DNA of 5,649 nt from Acidobacteriaceae bacterium (lineage in GTDB: Bacteria; Acidobacteriota; Terriglobia; Terriglobales; Acidobacteriaceae), in the NCBI GenBank assembly GCA_030040115.1, contig JASHUH010000081.1, positions 1-5,649 on the forward strand. The letters are read 5' to 3'. The translations under genes were made by a program, and so were the position numbers. Of the stretch, positions 1-5,495 are shown one piece after another (positions within the stretch are counted from its first letter, which is position 1; each line of letters begins with the position of its first letter). Below the pieces are notes generated by a model. That model saw nothing but the letters and a program-made list of their open reading frames with translations, was not told the origin of the DNA and made no database searches.

Positions 1-172
1 CACCTGAATCCGGTCGAGAACCGAGGGGGGCAATGTCAAAGGCCAAGAGCTGGCCAATCGCTGCGTCGCAGGTTGGGGAGCGGCGGAAGCCGGTGTTTCG
101 AACGGCATGGAACGGGTGCGCCACTCCCGCCTGCCGTTCTCCTTCCTGCGCCACGCAGGGCTTTTCTTTTAA
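1..172 (+). pseudogene. IS630-type transposase, C-terminal fragment, frameshifted
   Basis: This is the 3' end of a DDE transposase gene whose 5' part lies outside the window or is lost. Frame 1 opens with HLNPVEN, the LNPVE motif carrying the last catalytic acidic residue of IS630-type enzymes. Reading then has to move to frame 2, where NVKGQELANR follows and the protein closes with FLRHAGLFF and a TAA at 170-172. These elements match my memory of family C-termini (LNPVENLWGN.KG.ELAN...FL.H.GL). The switch lies in the run of six G at 25-30, where the expected Asn-Leu-Trp-Gly-Asn has one base too many. Frame 2 has a TGA at 5-7, so no single frame covers both parts. The one-base excess could be a sequencing error in the G run, but no start codon is present either way. 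It belongs to a different subgroup from the IS630 remnant at 4784-5398. Confidence 0.75.
145..170 (+). terminator. Terminator-like hairpin at the end of the IS630 fragment
   Basis: CCTGCG (145-150) and CGCAGG (154-159) form a perfect six-pair G+C-rich stem with a CCA loop. They are followed at once by GCTTTTCTTTT, a T-rich tract. This is the classic layout of a Rho-independent terminator on the + strand. It overlaps the last codons and stop of the transposase fragment, so part of the pattern is coding. It would separate transcription of the transposase remnant from the genes starting at 256. Confidence 0.5.
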
Positions 173-255
173 CCCTATTGTCACTCTATTATGCGAGACT
201 CAGTAAGAAACGGTGATACAAAAGGATCAGCCACTGTGCTGCGGGAGCTCGGGCG

Positions 256-556
256 ATGGACAACGATCTCAACTTGGAAACCGAATGGATCACCGAGCTG
301 GGAAAGGCGCGCAGCGACGAGTATACGGAGAAGATTCTTGCCTTCATTCAGGAGCTTGAAAAATCGGCGCCTGAACCGTTCCTGCCGTTGTTGACGGATC
401 TTGCTTTTGGCCCGCACTCTGATCGTGCACCTGGTCATCTGTTACGGACAGGAACGAGGGATGGCCGAGGCGCGGGACGCTTTCGAAAGCACGCTCGAAC
501 AGATGAAGCCGCTGCTCGAAAGGATGAAATCTCGCAAAGGACCTCCCCCGCAATGA
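256..556 (+). pseudogene. Unrecognised small protein, frameshifted
   Basis: The ATG at 256 has a good ribosome-binding site, GGGAG at 243-247 with 8 bases of spacing, which supports this start. The frame begins MDNDLNLETEWITELGKA and runs as a charged, helix-like segment to about residue 46 (PFLPLLTD). Around 394-419 the coding character passes to frame 2, which continues TLIVHLVICYGQERG and then a Glu/Lys-rich helix (AFESTLEQMKPLLERM), ending KGPPPQ at the TGA 554-556. The conceptual product after removal of one base is about 99 residues, cytoplasmic in appearance, with no membrane segment or motif I recognise. The evidence for one gene is the consistent amphipathic helical composition across the break and the ATGA overlap with the next gene, which implies translational coupling. 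The break could be a sequencing error. The original frame alone would read on through the overlap into the lipoprotein frame. Confidence 0.5.
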
Positions 557-828
557 AGAGACTCATTTCCTTGCTAGCACTGTTCATGGCGTTCGGAGTT
601 GCCGCAGGTCAGTTGACGGGCTGCAAACGAACGCCACCGCCACCAACCGAACAAGATGCAATTGCGGTCTGGAAGAACATCTCTCGGGGCCCACATTTGC
701 AGGACCTGGTAACTCTTAAGAAAACGAATGGGCAGATGGAAAAGGTCAACGGTACAGAAACCTATATTTTTACCACTGCTGTCCGGCTACAAGTTGAACA
801 GATTCAGTTGGTTGGCGAGGATGGGTAA
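553..828 (+). CDS. Small predicted lipoprotein, probably truncated by an IS
   Basis: The 91-residue product begins MKRLISLLALFMAFGV and has a lipobox, L-T-G-C with Cys24, so it should be exported, lipidated at Cys24 and anchored in a membrane facing the periplasm. A short Pro-rich linker (TPPPPTEQ) follows, then a soluble segment with AVWKNISRG and LVTLKKTNGQMEKVNG. Small Acidobacteriota lipoproteins that I recall with a KKTNGQ..VNG-like segment usually run about 40 residues further, so I infer that the C-terminal part is missing. The stop TAA (826-828) sits where the IS4 element seems to begin, which fits truncation by that insertion. The ATG is placed by the ATGA overlap with the preceding gene. 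The function is unknown. Confidence 0.6.
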   Translation: MKRLISLLALFMAFGVAAGQLTGCKRTPPPPTEQDAIAVWKNISRGPHLQDLVTLKKTNGQMEKVNGTETYIFTTAVRLQVEQIQLVGEDG

Positions 829-1956
829 ATCATCTGGGGGTCGATGCTCTGAAGCGCCCGTAAAATCCGGGTTTTCTCGAACCGAGTGAGACTCAAGGCC
901 TGTAGGATTTGGTAGAGGCTAACTTCCAGTTCAAGCCGTTTGCGCACGATGGCGACCAGGACATACACCGCGACCGCGATCCGGATTTGCGTCTTCACCG
1001 CGTTCTCGGTCGTTCCCTAAAAAGCCTTGATGCGCAGATGCTGCTTGATCCACTTGAAGAACAGCTCCACCTGCCAGCGCTGCTTGTAAATTGCGGCGAT
1101 GGCGGCGACGGGCAGGGAGAAGTTGTTGGTGAGGAAGACCAGCCTCTTGCCGGTCTCGATATCGATGGAGCTGACCTTACGCAATGGGTCCGGATAGGGC
1201 GAAGCAGATTCCAGCGACGAGAGGATGACCGTCTGATCCGAACGCACTTCGGTTGCTGGGCCGACAGGATGCGAGTAGCGTCGCTGGAGAAGCACATTCG
1301 TCTTTGTGCGGACAACGAAGAAGGCCGACTCCAGTGTAAAGCGATGCAGTCGCTCGAAATCGATATAGCCGCGATCCATCACATAGAACGCGCCAGCTTC
1401 AGGAGCGATCTGGCCGAGCGCGTTGACATCATGGACCTTGCCGTCGGTGATGTGGATGAAGGTGGGAAGGTTTCCGTGCAGATCGAGCAGAGTATGCCAT
1501 CTTGACGGCGGCCTTGTGGCGGCGAAAGCGAGACCACGGAAACAGGCTCAAGCATAAGTCGATGGTGGTGGAGTCCAGCGCATACAGGCTTTGGTCGAGC
1601 TCTACGCCCATGGGCTCTTGGGCGTAGAGAGGCCGAGCAATGGCGATCAACACTTGCGCGAAGTCGGCGTAGATGCGCCAGTCGTGCGCATCGTTGGCGC
1701 CGGCCAGAGTGGAGCGGGCGACACGACCGCGAAATCCCATGTGATAGAGCTTGCCGCGCATGGCTCCCAGGCAAGCCTCGATGTCGCGCAAACTCTCGCG
1801 ATAGGTCAACTGCGCGAAGACCATCGCCAGATACCGATCGCGGCAGGTGAAGCCGCGGCCATGTGCATCGCCGCGATAACGCGCCACCCACTTTTGAAAC
1901 TCGCACCACGGAAGTTGGCCCATCAACTACGCGAAGATCGTCTCTCCGGCGTTCAC
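804..1956 (-). pseudogene. IS4-family transposase with three disabling lesions
   Basis: The full transposase can be reassembled across three lesions. It starts at GTG 1956-1954 behind an AAGGA ribosome-binding site and reads V-N-A-G-E-T-I-F-A. An amber TAG (1929-1927) follows where the family has Gln, consistent with CAG to TAG. It resumes as LMGQLPWCEFQKW and continues through FAQLTYRESLRDIEAC and the first catalytic Asp in LDSTTIDLCLSLFPW. After KAAVKM an extra G at about 1497-1498 shifts the frame. The new frame gives PTFIHITDGKVHD and the second Asp in VMDRGYIDFER. The IS4 signature Y-x2-R-x3-E-x6-K is complete in YKQRWQVELFFKWIK. A second amber (1019-1017) interrupts RIKAF-stop-GTTENAVKTQ where an aromatic residue is expected. 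The tail VLVAIVRKRL and LYQILQALSLTRFEKT is normal to about 846. The last codons, to the TGA at 806-804, overlap the lipoprotein gene and are probably not original. The element should be immobile unless complemented. Confidence 0.9.
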
Positions 1957-2045
1957 TCTTCCTTCTCAAAAAGCGAGCGCCGGGGACGGAACGAAAGAAC
2001 CAAACGAAATTCAAATCGAAAAAACGCAAGATGCCTCTATCACTA
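829..2045 (-). mobile_element. IS4-family insertion, ends not resolved
   Basis: Transposase homology occupies about 846-1956, and about 100 bases without a recognisable gene lie upstream of its start (1957-2059). I compared the outer sequences around 820-850 and 2000-2060 by eye. I found no convincing terminal inverted repeat and no target duplication. The transposase also lacks the usual last 15-20 residues of the family. The copy has therefore probably lost its right end, and the boundaries given are approximate. The flanks are a lipoprotein gene and a receptor fragment. They do not look like two halves of one gene, so a rearrangement rather than a simple insertion separates them. Confidence 0.45.
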
Positions 2046-2059
2046 TGATGATGCGTTCT

Positions 2060-2660
2060 TTATGCCGCTCCCTGGGAGTTTAGTCGGACAGCAGTGACAG
2101 CACTGATGGTATTGCAGCAGAGCAAGCTCGGGTAGCCGAACTGCACGCGGTTGAAGAGATTGAAGAATTCGGCGCGGAACTGGAGTTCGAAGCGGTCGGA
2201 AATGGCAGTTTGCTTGAAGAGGGCGAAGTCCCAGTTGGCGACGTCCTGCTGGCGCAGGTCGGGATCGACAGCCGGTTCGTTTCCGAAGGAGTAGCTCCCC
2301 GGCTGCGTGAAGCAGATGGTATTGAACCAGGTGTATCCCGACAAGGTTTTGGAAAGGGCCGAATCGCTCACGCTCTTGGCGCAGCCGGAGACGTAGTTGG
2401 GCGCGGTGTGCCGGCCGCCGAAGTCGGAGCTGAGAATGGTGGGTTGGGCAGTAAGGATCACCGGGAAGCCGCTCTGGAAGGTGGTGATTCCATCCACGCT
2501 CCATCCGCAGATGGCCTTATTCACGGCTGGGTTGACGGCGCCAAGGAATGCCGGAATTGCCCCAGTCGCTGACCCAGGTATAGTTGCCAAACAGCGTGCC
2601 GCCGTCGCTCAAGCGCCAGTCAGGGACATGGGTCTGGTCGTCATAAATGACCCCAGCTAG
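2060..2660 (-). pseudogene. Oar-like TonB-dependent receptor, C-terminal remnant
   Basis: From about 2560 down to 2110 the minus strand encodes a typical C-terminal stretch of an Acidobacteriota TonB-dependent outer-membrane receptor. It contains NPAVNKAICGWSVDGI and TTFQSGFPVILT, a WFNT.CFTQPGSYSFGN segment, then NWDFALFKQTAI, RFELQFRAEFFNLFNRVQFG. These are late strands of the beta-barrel. Upstream the frame differs: DDQTHVPDW and GTLFGNYTW are in another frame (2660 to about 2555), so a frameshift lies near the NSGIP/AFLGAVNP junction. Only about 200 of the usual 1000 or so residues remain. The plug, TonB box, signal peptide and most of the barrel are absent. The C-terminus ends VRLNSQGAA at the TAA 2062-2060 and lacks a terminal aromatic strand. 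The fragment starts 15 bases past the epimerase stop on the same strand. Such receptors import ligands, often glycans, but the substrate is unknown. Confidence 0.8.
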
Positions 2661-2674
2661 TCAGGTTGTGAATC

Positions 2675-4027
2675 TCAGATCAGCCCGCCCGTCAGCATGA
2701 GCGCCTCGGAGTACATCCCGCAGACGTGATAGCAGTCTATGCTGCTTTTGCCGAGTCGCGCTTCGTCGGGCGGCGACTTCGGGTCGTAGTAGGTGCTGAA
2801 GTACCCACCATACTGAGCGTCCATGAAGTGCTCTTTGAACATCCCGAGCGATTTGTCAAACGCCGCCCACAGATCACTGCGGTTGTGAACGGTGGCGTAA
2901 TTCATCAGAGCCCTCAGGAACTCGCACTGCTGCCACAAACCCTTGGCCGCTTTTACTGGGTGTCCCTCGTAATCGCCGACGGAGAAGATGCCGCCGGTTT
3001 CGGAGTCGTAGGCTGTCCCCATGCCGAAGTTAAGCAGGCGCTCGCCGTATAGCTGGAGGTCCCAGCACGGAAAGCCCCTCTTCACACCCTGGCTCCAAAG
3101 ATAGGCCCACTCGAACTGGTGTCCCAGCTCAATGTGGCCGTGCTCGTTTTCCGGGAGCGGCTTCCAATCGGCATCGTAGAACTCCGGCAGGTAACCGCCC
3201 TCGCCCTGGAACAATCTGGTAAACATCGCGTCCGCATGCGCTTCCGCCTCTGCCAGCACCTTCTTGGACCCGGTGGCATCGTAGTACGCCTGTAAAGCCT
3301 CTTCCAAGTGCATCATCGGGTTTTGGGTGTTGGGACTGTGGTTTTGGGTGTTGGTCCCGGAGCGGCTTGGCGTCGGCTTCGGCGGCTGGCCGCTAAAATC
3401 GAGTGTTGGGGCGTACTGGCTATAATCGCGTGTTGTGGCGTACTTGAAAAAGCCAGCTTTGTCCCGGAGGCCCTTTTTCATTTGTTCCCATGTTTCCAAA
3501 GCCGCCTGCTGGTACTTCTCATCATGTGTGACCCGAGCCGCGTGGGAGAACCCGAAGATGGCGAATGCGGTACCATAGGCATTCTTGCAGTCGTCAACCA
3601 CCTTGCCGTCTGGAGAAACGCTAAAAAATAGCCCCCCGTATTGAGTATCACGGAAGTTCGCCAGCGTGAAATCGGCAATCCGCCGCAGCGAATCGAGATA
3701 CGCGGAGTTATGGGTGAGGTCGTATCCCCTCGCCCGCATAAACATGTGGCGGCCTTGCGCGATCAGTGTACCCATCTGCTGGCCGATGGGGCACCATTGT
3801 TGGTCGAGTCCCTGCTGAATGAAGCCGTTGGGCAATTCGGCGGAGTTGCGCCAGTGATCAATTTCCTCGAGAAGCGCCGTGCGGAGCCAGTCCGGGTCAA
3901 TGTGCAGGCGGAGTGTAGCCGAGCACGTCGTCGGCTGGGCCGGTGCCTGTTGCGCCTGTAAGAGTCGCCTCTTCAGCAGGAGGCTGATTCCTGCAACCTG
4001 GACAAAATCTCTGCGCGATAGTCTCAT
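2675..4027 (-). CDS. Tat-exported AGE-family sugar epimerase/isomerase
   Basis: The 450-residue product belongs to the N-acylglucosamine 2-epimerase (AGE) superfamily. These (alpha/alpha)6-barrel enzymes epimerise or isomerise sugars at C2. Residues 4-10 (SRRDFVQ) are a twin-arginine motif followed by a hydrophobic stretch, so it should be exported folded to the periplasm; cleavage may lie near residues 25-30. Family motifs in order are QGRHMFMRA (Arg93), QYGGLFFSVSPDG (129-141), KNAYGTAFAIFGFSHA (148-163), NPMMHLEEAL (236-245), LPEFYDADWKPLP (280-292), GHQFEWAYL (catalytic-type His303), K362-W365-Q367-E369, and CYHV with the second conserved His434. No lesion is visible. An AAAGGG ribosome-binding site (4039-4034) precedes the ATG. 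The exact substrate (N-acyl sugar, mannose or a disaccharide) cannot be told from sequence. Residues 196-236 hold two tandem duplications, described separately. The cupin diverges upstream and the receptor remnant follows directly. Confidence 0.88.
   Translation of the reverse strand: MRLSRRDFVQVAGISLLLKRRLLQAQQAPAQPTTCSATLRLHIDPDWLRTALLEEIDHWRNSAELPNGFIQQGLDQQWCPIGQQMGTLIAQGRHMFMRARGYDLTHNSAYLDSLRRIADFTLANFRDTQYGGLFFSVSPDGKVVDDCKNAYGTAFAIFGFSHAARVTHDEKYQQAALETWEQMKKGLRDKAGFFKYATTRDYSQYAPTLDFSGQPPKPTPSRSGTNTQNHSPNTQNPMMHLEEALQAYYDATGSKKVLAEAEAHADAMFTRLFQGEGGYLPEFYDADWKPLPENEHGHIELGHQFEWAYLWSQGVKRGFPCWDLQLYGERLLNFGMGTAYDSETGGIFSVGDYEGHPVKAAKGLWQQCEFLRALMNYATVHNRSDLWAAFDKSLGMFKEHFMDAQYGGYFSTYYDPKSPPDEARLGKSSIDCYHVCGMYSEALMLTGGLI
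3319..3354. repeat. 15-bp direct repeat (7-codon duplication) in the epimerase gene
   Basis: GGTTTTGGGTGTTGG occurs at 3319-3333 and again, identically, at 3340-3354, a period of 21 bases. In the minus-strand protein this gives two N-T-Q-N units seven residues apart (residues 226-229 and 233-236), just before the conserved NPMMHLEEAL motif. The reading frame is kept, so it is a tolerated in-frame expansion of a surface loop. Confidence 0.85.
3397..3444. repeat. 21-bp direct repeat (9-codon duplication) in the epimerase gene
   Basis: The 21-base segments at 3397-3417 and 3424-3444 are the same except for two positions, with a period of 27 bases. Both contain AATCG, GTGTTG and GGCGTACT. In the protein they produce YATTRDYSQ followed by YAPTLDFSG (residues 196-213), a nine-residue tandem duplication that has begun to diverge. 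It lies about 45 bases from the other duplication, in the same variable loop. Confidence 0.85.
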
Positions 4028-4195
4028 GGGTCACCCTTTCTAAGCGCCCAGCCATCATCCGCTTATGCGCAAACGGTGCTCCGTGACCGCCATCACAGTT
4101 CTTCGAACAACCTTTATGGTTTGGCTGCGGCGGCAGGGAGAAACAAGCTGACAGGATGCGGCGCGGAATGTTCAAATGCCCGCGGAGGGAATTCA
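4028..4195. promoter_or_regulatory. Divergent intergenic region between epimerase and cupin genes
   Basis: The 168 bases separate two divergent start codons, each with its own ribosome-binding site, so promoters for both genes should lie here. I cannot assign a -35/-10 pair with confidence on either strand. A small inverted repeat, GTTC-TTC-GAAC, falls near the middle (about 4098-4108) and could be an operator half-site or chance. No RNA gene or riboswitch is recognisable. Confidence 0.4.
4184..4188 (+). promoter_or_regulatory. Ribosome-binding site of the cupin gene
   Basis: GGAGG lies seven bases before the ATG at 4196, an almost ideal Shine-Dalgarno sequence. It fixes the cupin start at 4196, in the frame that encodes the Tat signal, even though that frame stops after 31 codons. 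This shows the downstream breaks interrupt a formerly functional gene. Confidence 0.75.
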
Positions 4196-4783
4196 ATGGA
4201 CAAAGGTGCACTCAAGAATCCGAGTCGGCGCAGATTTATGAAAGCCGTGCCGGTTGCGGCGACAGCGGGTTCCGCACTTACAGATGCATAGATGTTTCCA
4301 GCGATAGCGGCAGCGCAGTATGGGAGGCCCGACGACTGCCGAGCCGTATAAGTTCGTGAGCGCGCAGGAGGTGCGGGGTGACATTGCAGCGGAGAGGGCA
4401 AGCTCAGCGGCGAGCGGAAAGACAGCCAACAAGACGCTCTTTTCATGCAAGACGGTGAACAGCGTGTTGATGACGGAGACGGCATTTGCGGACGCGGAGT
4501 TCGAGTGGCACGAGTGCCGCGGCCACATTTTCTATGGGTATGAGGGATCGACGATACTGGAGATCGGCGGAACGCCGGTGAATCCTCGCAAAACGCGATC
4601 GGGCGAGTAGCTGGTGCCCTCGTCAGACGGAGCCACGAAAGTGACGATAATCAAGGGTGGGGATCTCTTGCTGATTCCGCGGGGCACGCCGCACAAGCAG
4701 ACGACGGGGACGGCGACTTTTATGTTGATCGCGTCGGGGACAAGCCGCCGGAGACCCAGTACCGTGTCCGCGCGATTGAGTAA
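4196..4783 (+). pseudogene. Tat-exported cupin-domain protein, multiply broken
   Basis: The N-terminus MDKGALKNPSRRRFMKAV is a twin-arginine signal, followed by PVAATAGSA. Frame 2 then meets TAG at 4289-4291, continues MFPAIAAAQYGRP, and must pass to frame 3 (one extra base near 4322-4340). There TAEPYKFVSAQEV and FEWHECRGHIFYGYEGS form the first cupin motif region. A second TAG (4608-4610) interrupts RKTRSGE-stop-LVPSSDG, where I would expect Trp. The second cupin motif follows in the same frame: GGDLLLIPRGTPHKQTT fits G-x5-P-x-G-x2-H. One missing base near 4735-4740 returns the gene to frame 2, which ends KPPETQYRVRAIE at TAA 4781-4783. Repaired, the product is about 195 residues, a single-domain periplasmic cupin that would probably bind a metal through its His residues. 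Its role next to a sugar epimerase could be sugar-related, but this is inference. No functional protein is expected. Confidence 0.75.
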
Positions 4784-5398
4784 TGAAGTTTCCGTCGTGC
4801 CTGTTTGCGAGTGAAGCTTCATTCGATGGTGGTTCTGTCGAGGTTGAGACGGCGGTCCCAGGTATCGGCTTCCTTTCTCAGCATGGTCAGATCCGGAATT
4901 CTCCGCCGTCCCAGGCACTGACAGCTGAGCATGCTTACTTCGATCTCCGCATGGTTGAGCCAACTGCCATGTTTGGGTATGTAATGAACGGTGAAGCGGT
5001 CTCACAGCAAGCCGCCCAGTTTCTCACCGTACCGTTGTGTTAGCGCCTTGCGGCCATGCGTGTTCAAATTATCCAAGACCAGATGGATGCTTCGAGCCTG
5101 GGGATAGTGGGCGACGGTTTCCACCAGGTAATCAGCGAACTCGGCTGCCGAGCGCGTAGGCGTGGGCTTGAGCAAATGCCGTCCCGCCTTCGGCTCCACG
5201 CCACAAAAGACTTTGGCCGTGTCGCAACGCTTGTACTCATAGTCGCGCCGCGCTAGCTTGCCCGGGCGAGCGGGCAATGGAGCACGGACGTACCGGTGCA
5301 GCACCACCAGTTTTTTCATCGATGCAGACCACAGATCGATGCAGACCAGCGGTTCCCTCCTCAGAGAGCGGCTTTTCGTATCTAAATTCGGCGCATTC
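4784..5398 (-). pseudogene. IS630-type transposase remnant
   Basis: The DDE core of an IS630-type transposase is clear. The main open stretch (5319-5002) includes VRAPLPARPGKLARRDYEYK, VEPKAGRH and HLVLDNLNTHGRKALT with the second catalytic Asp. TGA at 5004-5002 interrupts GGLL-stop-DRFTVHYIPKHGSWLN, where Trp is expected. The same frame then gives HAEIEVSMLSCQCLG with the catalytic Glu. A second TGA (4821-4819) breaks TTIE-stop-SFTRKQARRKLHYS, again at a Trp position. On the N-terminal side the first catalytic Asp lies in PLVCID, but a 17-bp tandem duplication and an extra A disturb the region. Further up, EFRYEKPL appears in another frame and homology fades near 5398. The N-terminal helix-turn-helix half is missing. 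The 3' end abuts the cupin stop almost exactly, which suggests insertion or deletion right beside that gene. Confidence 0.85.
5318..5348. repeat. 14-bp tandem direct repeat in the IS630 remnant
   Basis: ATCGATGCAGACCA occurs at 5318-5331 and 5335-5348, a 17-base period. It duplicates the codons of the VCID motif that holds the first catalytic Asp. The 17 added bases plus one extra A in the nearby run of A make 18, so the frame of the downstream transposase is restored with a six-residue insertion (LWSASM-like). Confidence 0.8.
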
Positions 5399-5460
5399 TG
5401 AGCCTTGAAAAGCGGTTGAGAGGCCTTTCTGGAGCGGGTGAAAAGCGTGTTGCGGTAGTA

Positions 5461-5495
5461 TAAGCCTCACAGCACTTATAGTGTAGTGAGGCTTA
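5461..5495. repeat. 35-bp imperfect palindrome at a mobile-element junction
   Basis: TAAGCCTCAC (5461-5470) and GTGAGGCTTA (5486-5495) are perfect inverted repeats. Inside them, after one A-A mismatch and a G-T pair, CACT (5473-5476) pairs with AGTG (5480-5483) around a TAT loop. The whole is a near-continuous hairpin with up to 15 pairs on either strand. No T tract follows on either side, so a terminator is unlikely. It lies between the IS630 remnant and the recombinase fragment, and may be an element end, a REP-like unit or a protein-binding site. Confidence 0.75.

Noticed and set aside
1490..1505. Programmed ribosomal frameshift in the IS4 transposase
   Set aside because: The shift needs skipping of a single surplus G with no slippery heptamer, and the same gene has two amber stops, so a programmed event is unlikely.
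2078..2088. Palindrome CTCCCTGGGAG as an IS4 end or terminator
   Set aside because: It is short, has no T tract, and has no matching inverted copy near 820-850.
909..2097. Long plus-strand open frames antisense to the IS4 transposase
   Set aside because: They lack ribosome-binding sites and family motifs and mirror the codon pattern of the minus-strand transposase.
3319..3444. CRISPR-like array from the repeats in the epimerase gene
   Set aside because: There are only two copies of each repeat, spacing is a multiple of three, and the reading frame is intact, so these are coding duplications.
3308..3961. Plus-strand open frames inside the epimerase gene
   Set aside because: They are shadows of the intact minus-strand gene, with no recognisable protein features.
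4819..5004. TGA at two Trp positions in the IS630 remnant, suggesting TGA is read as Trp
   Set aside because: The intact epimerase uses TGG for Trp and ends with TGA, TAG stops also occur at Trp- and Gln-like positions, and the affected genes carry frameshifts too. Ordinary pseudogene decay explains it.
1..5398. Composite transposon bounded by IS630 copies at both ends
   Set aside because: The two remnants belong to different IS630 subgroups (LNPVE/ELANR versus GSWLN.AEIE), so they are not a matched pair of ends.
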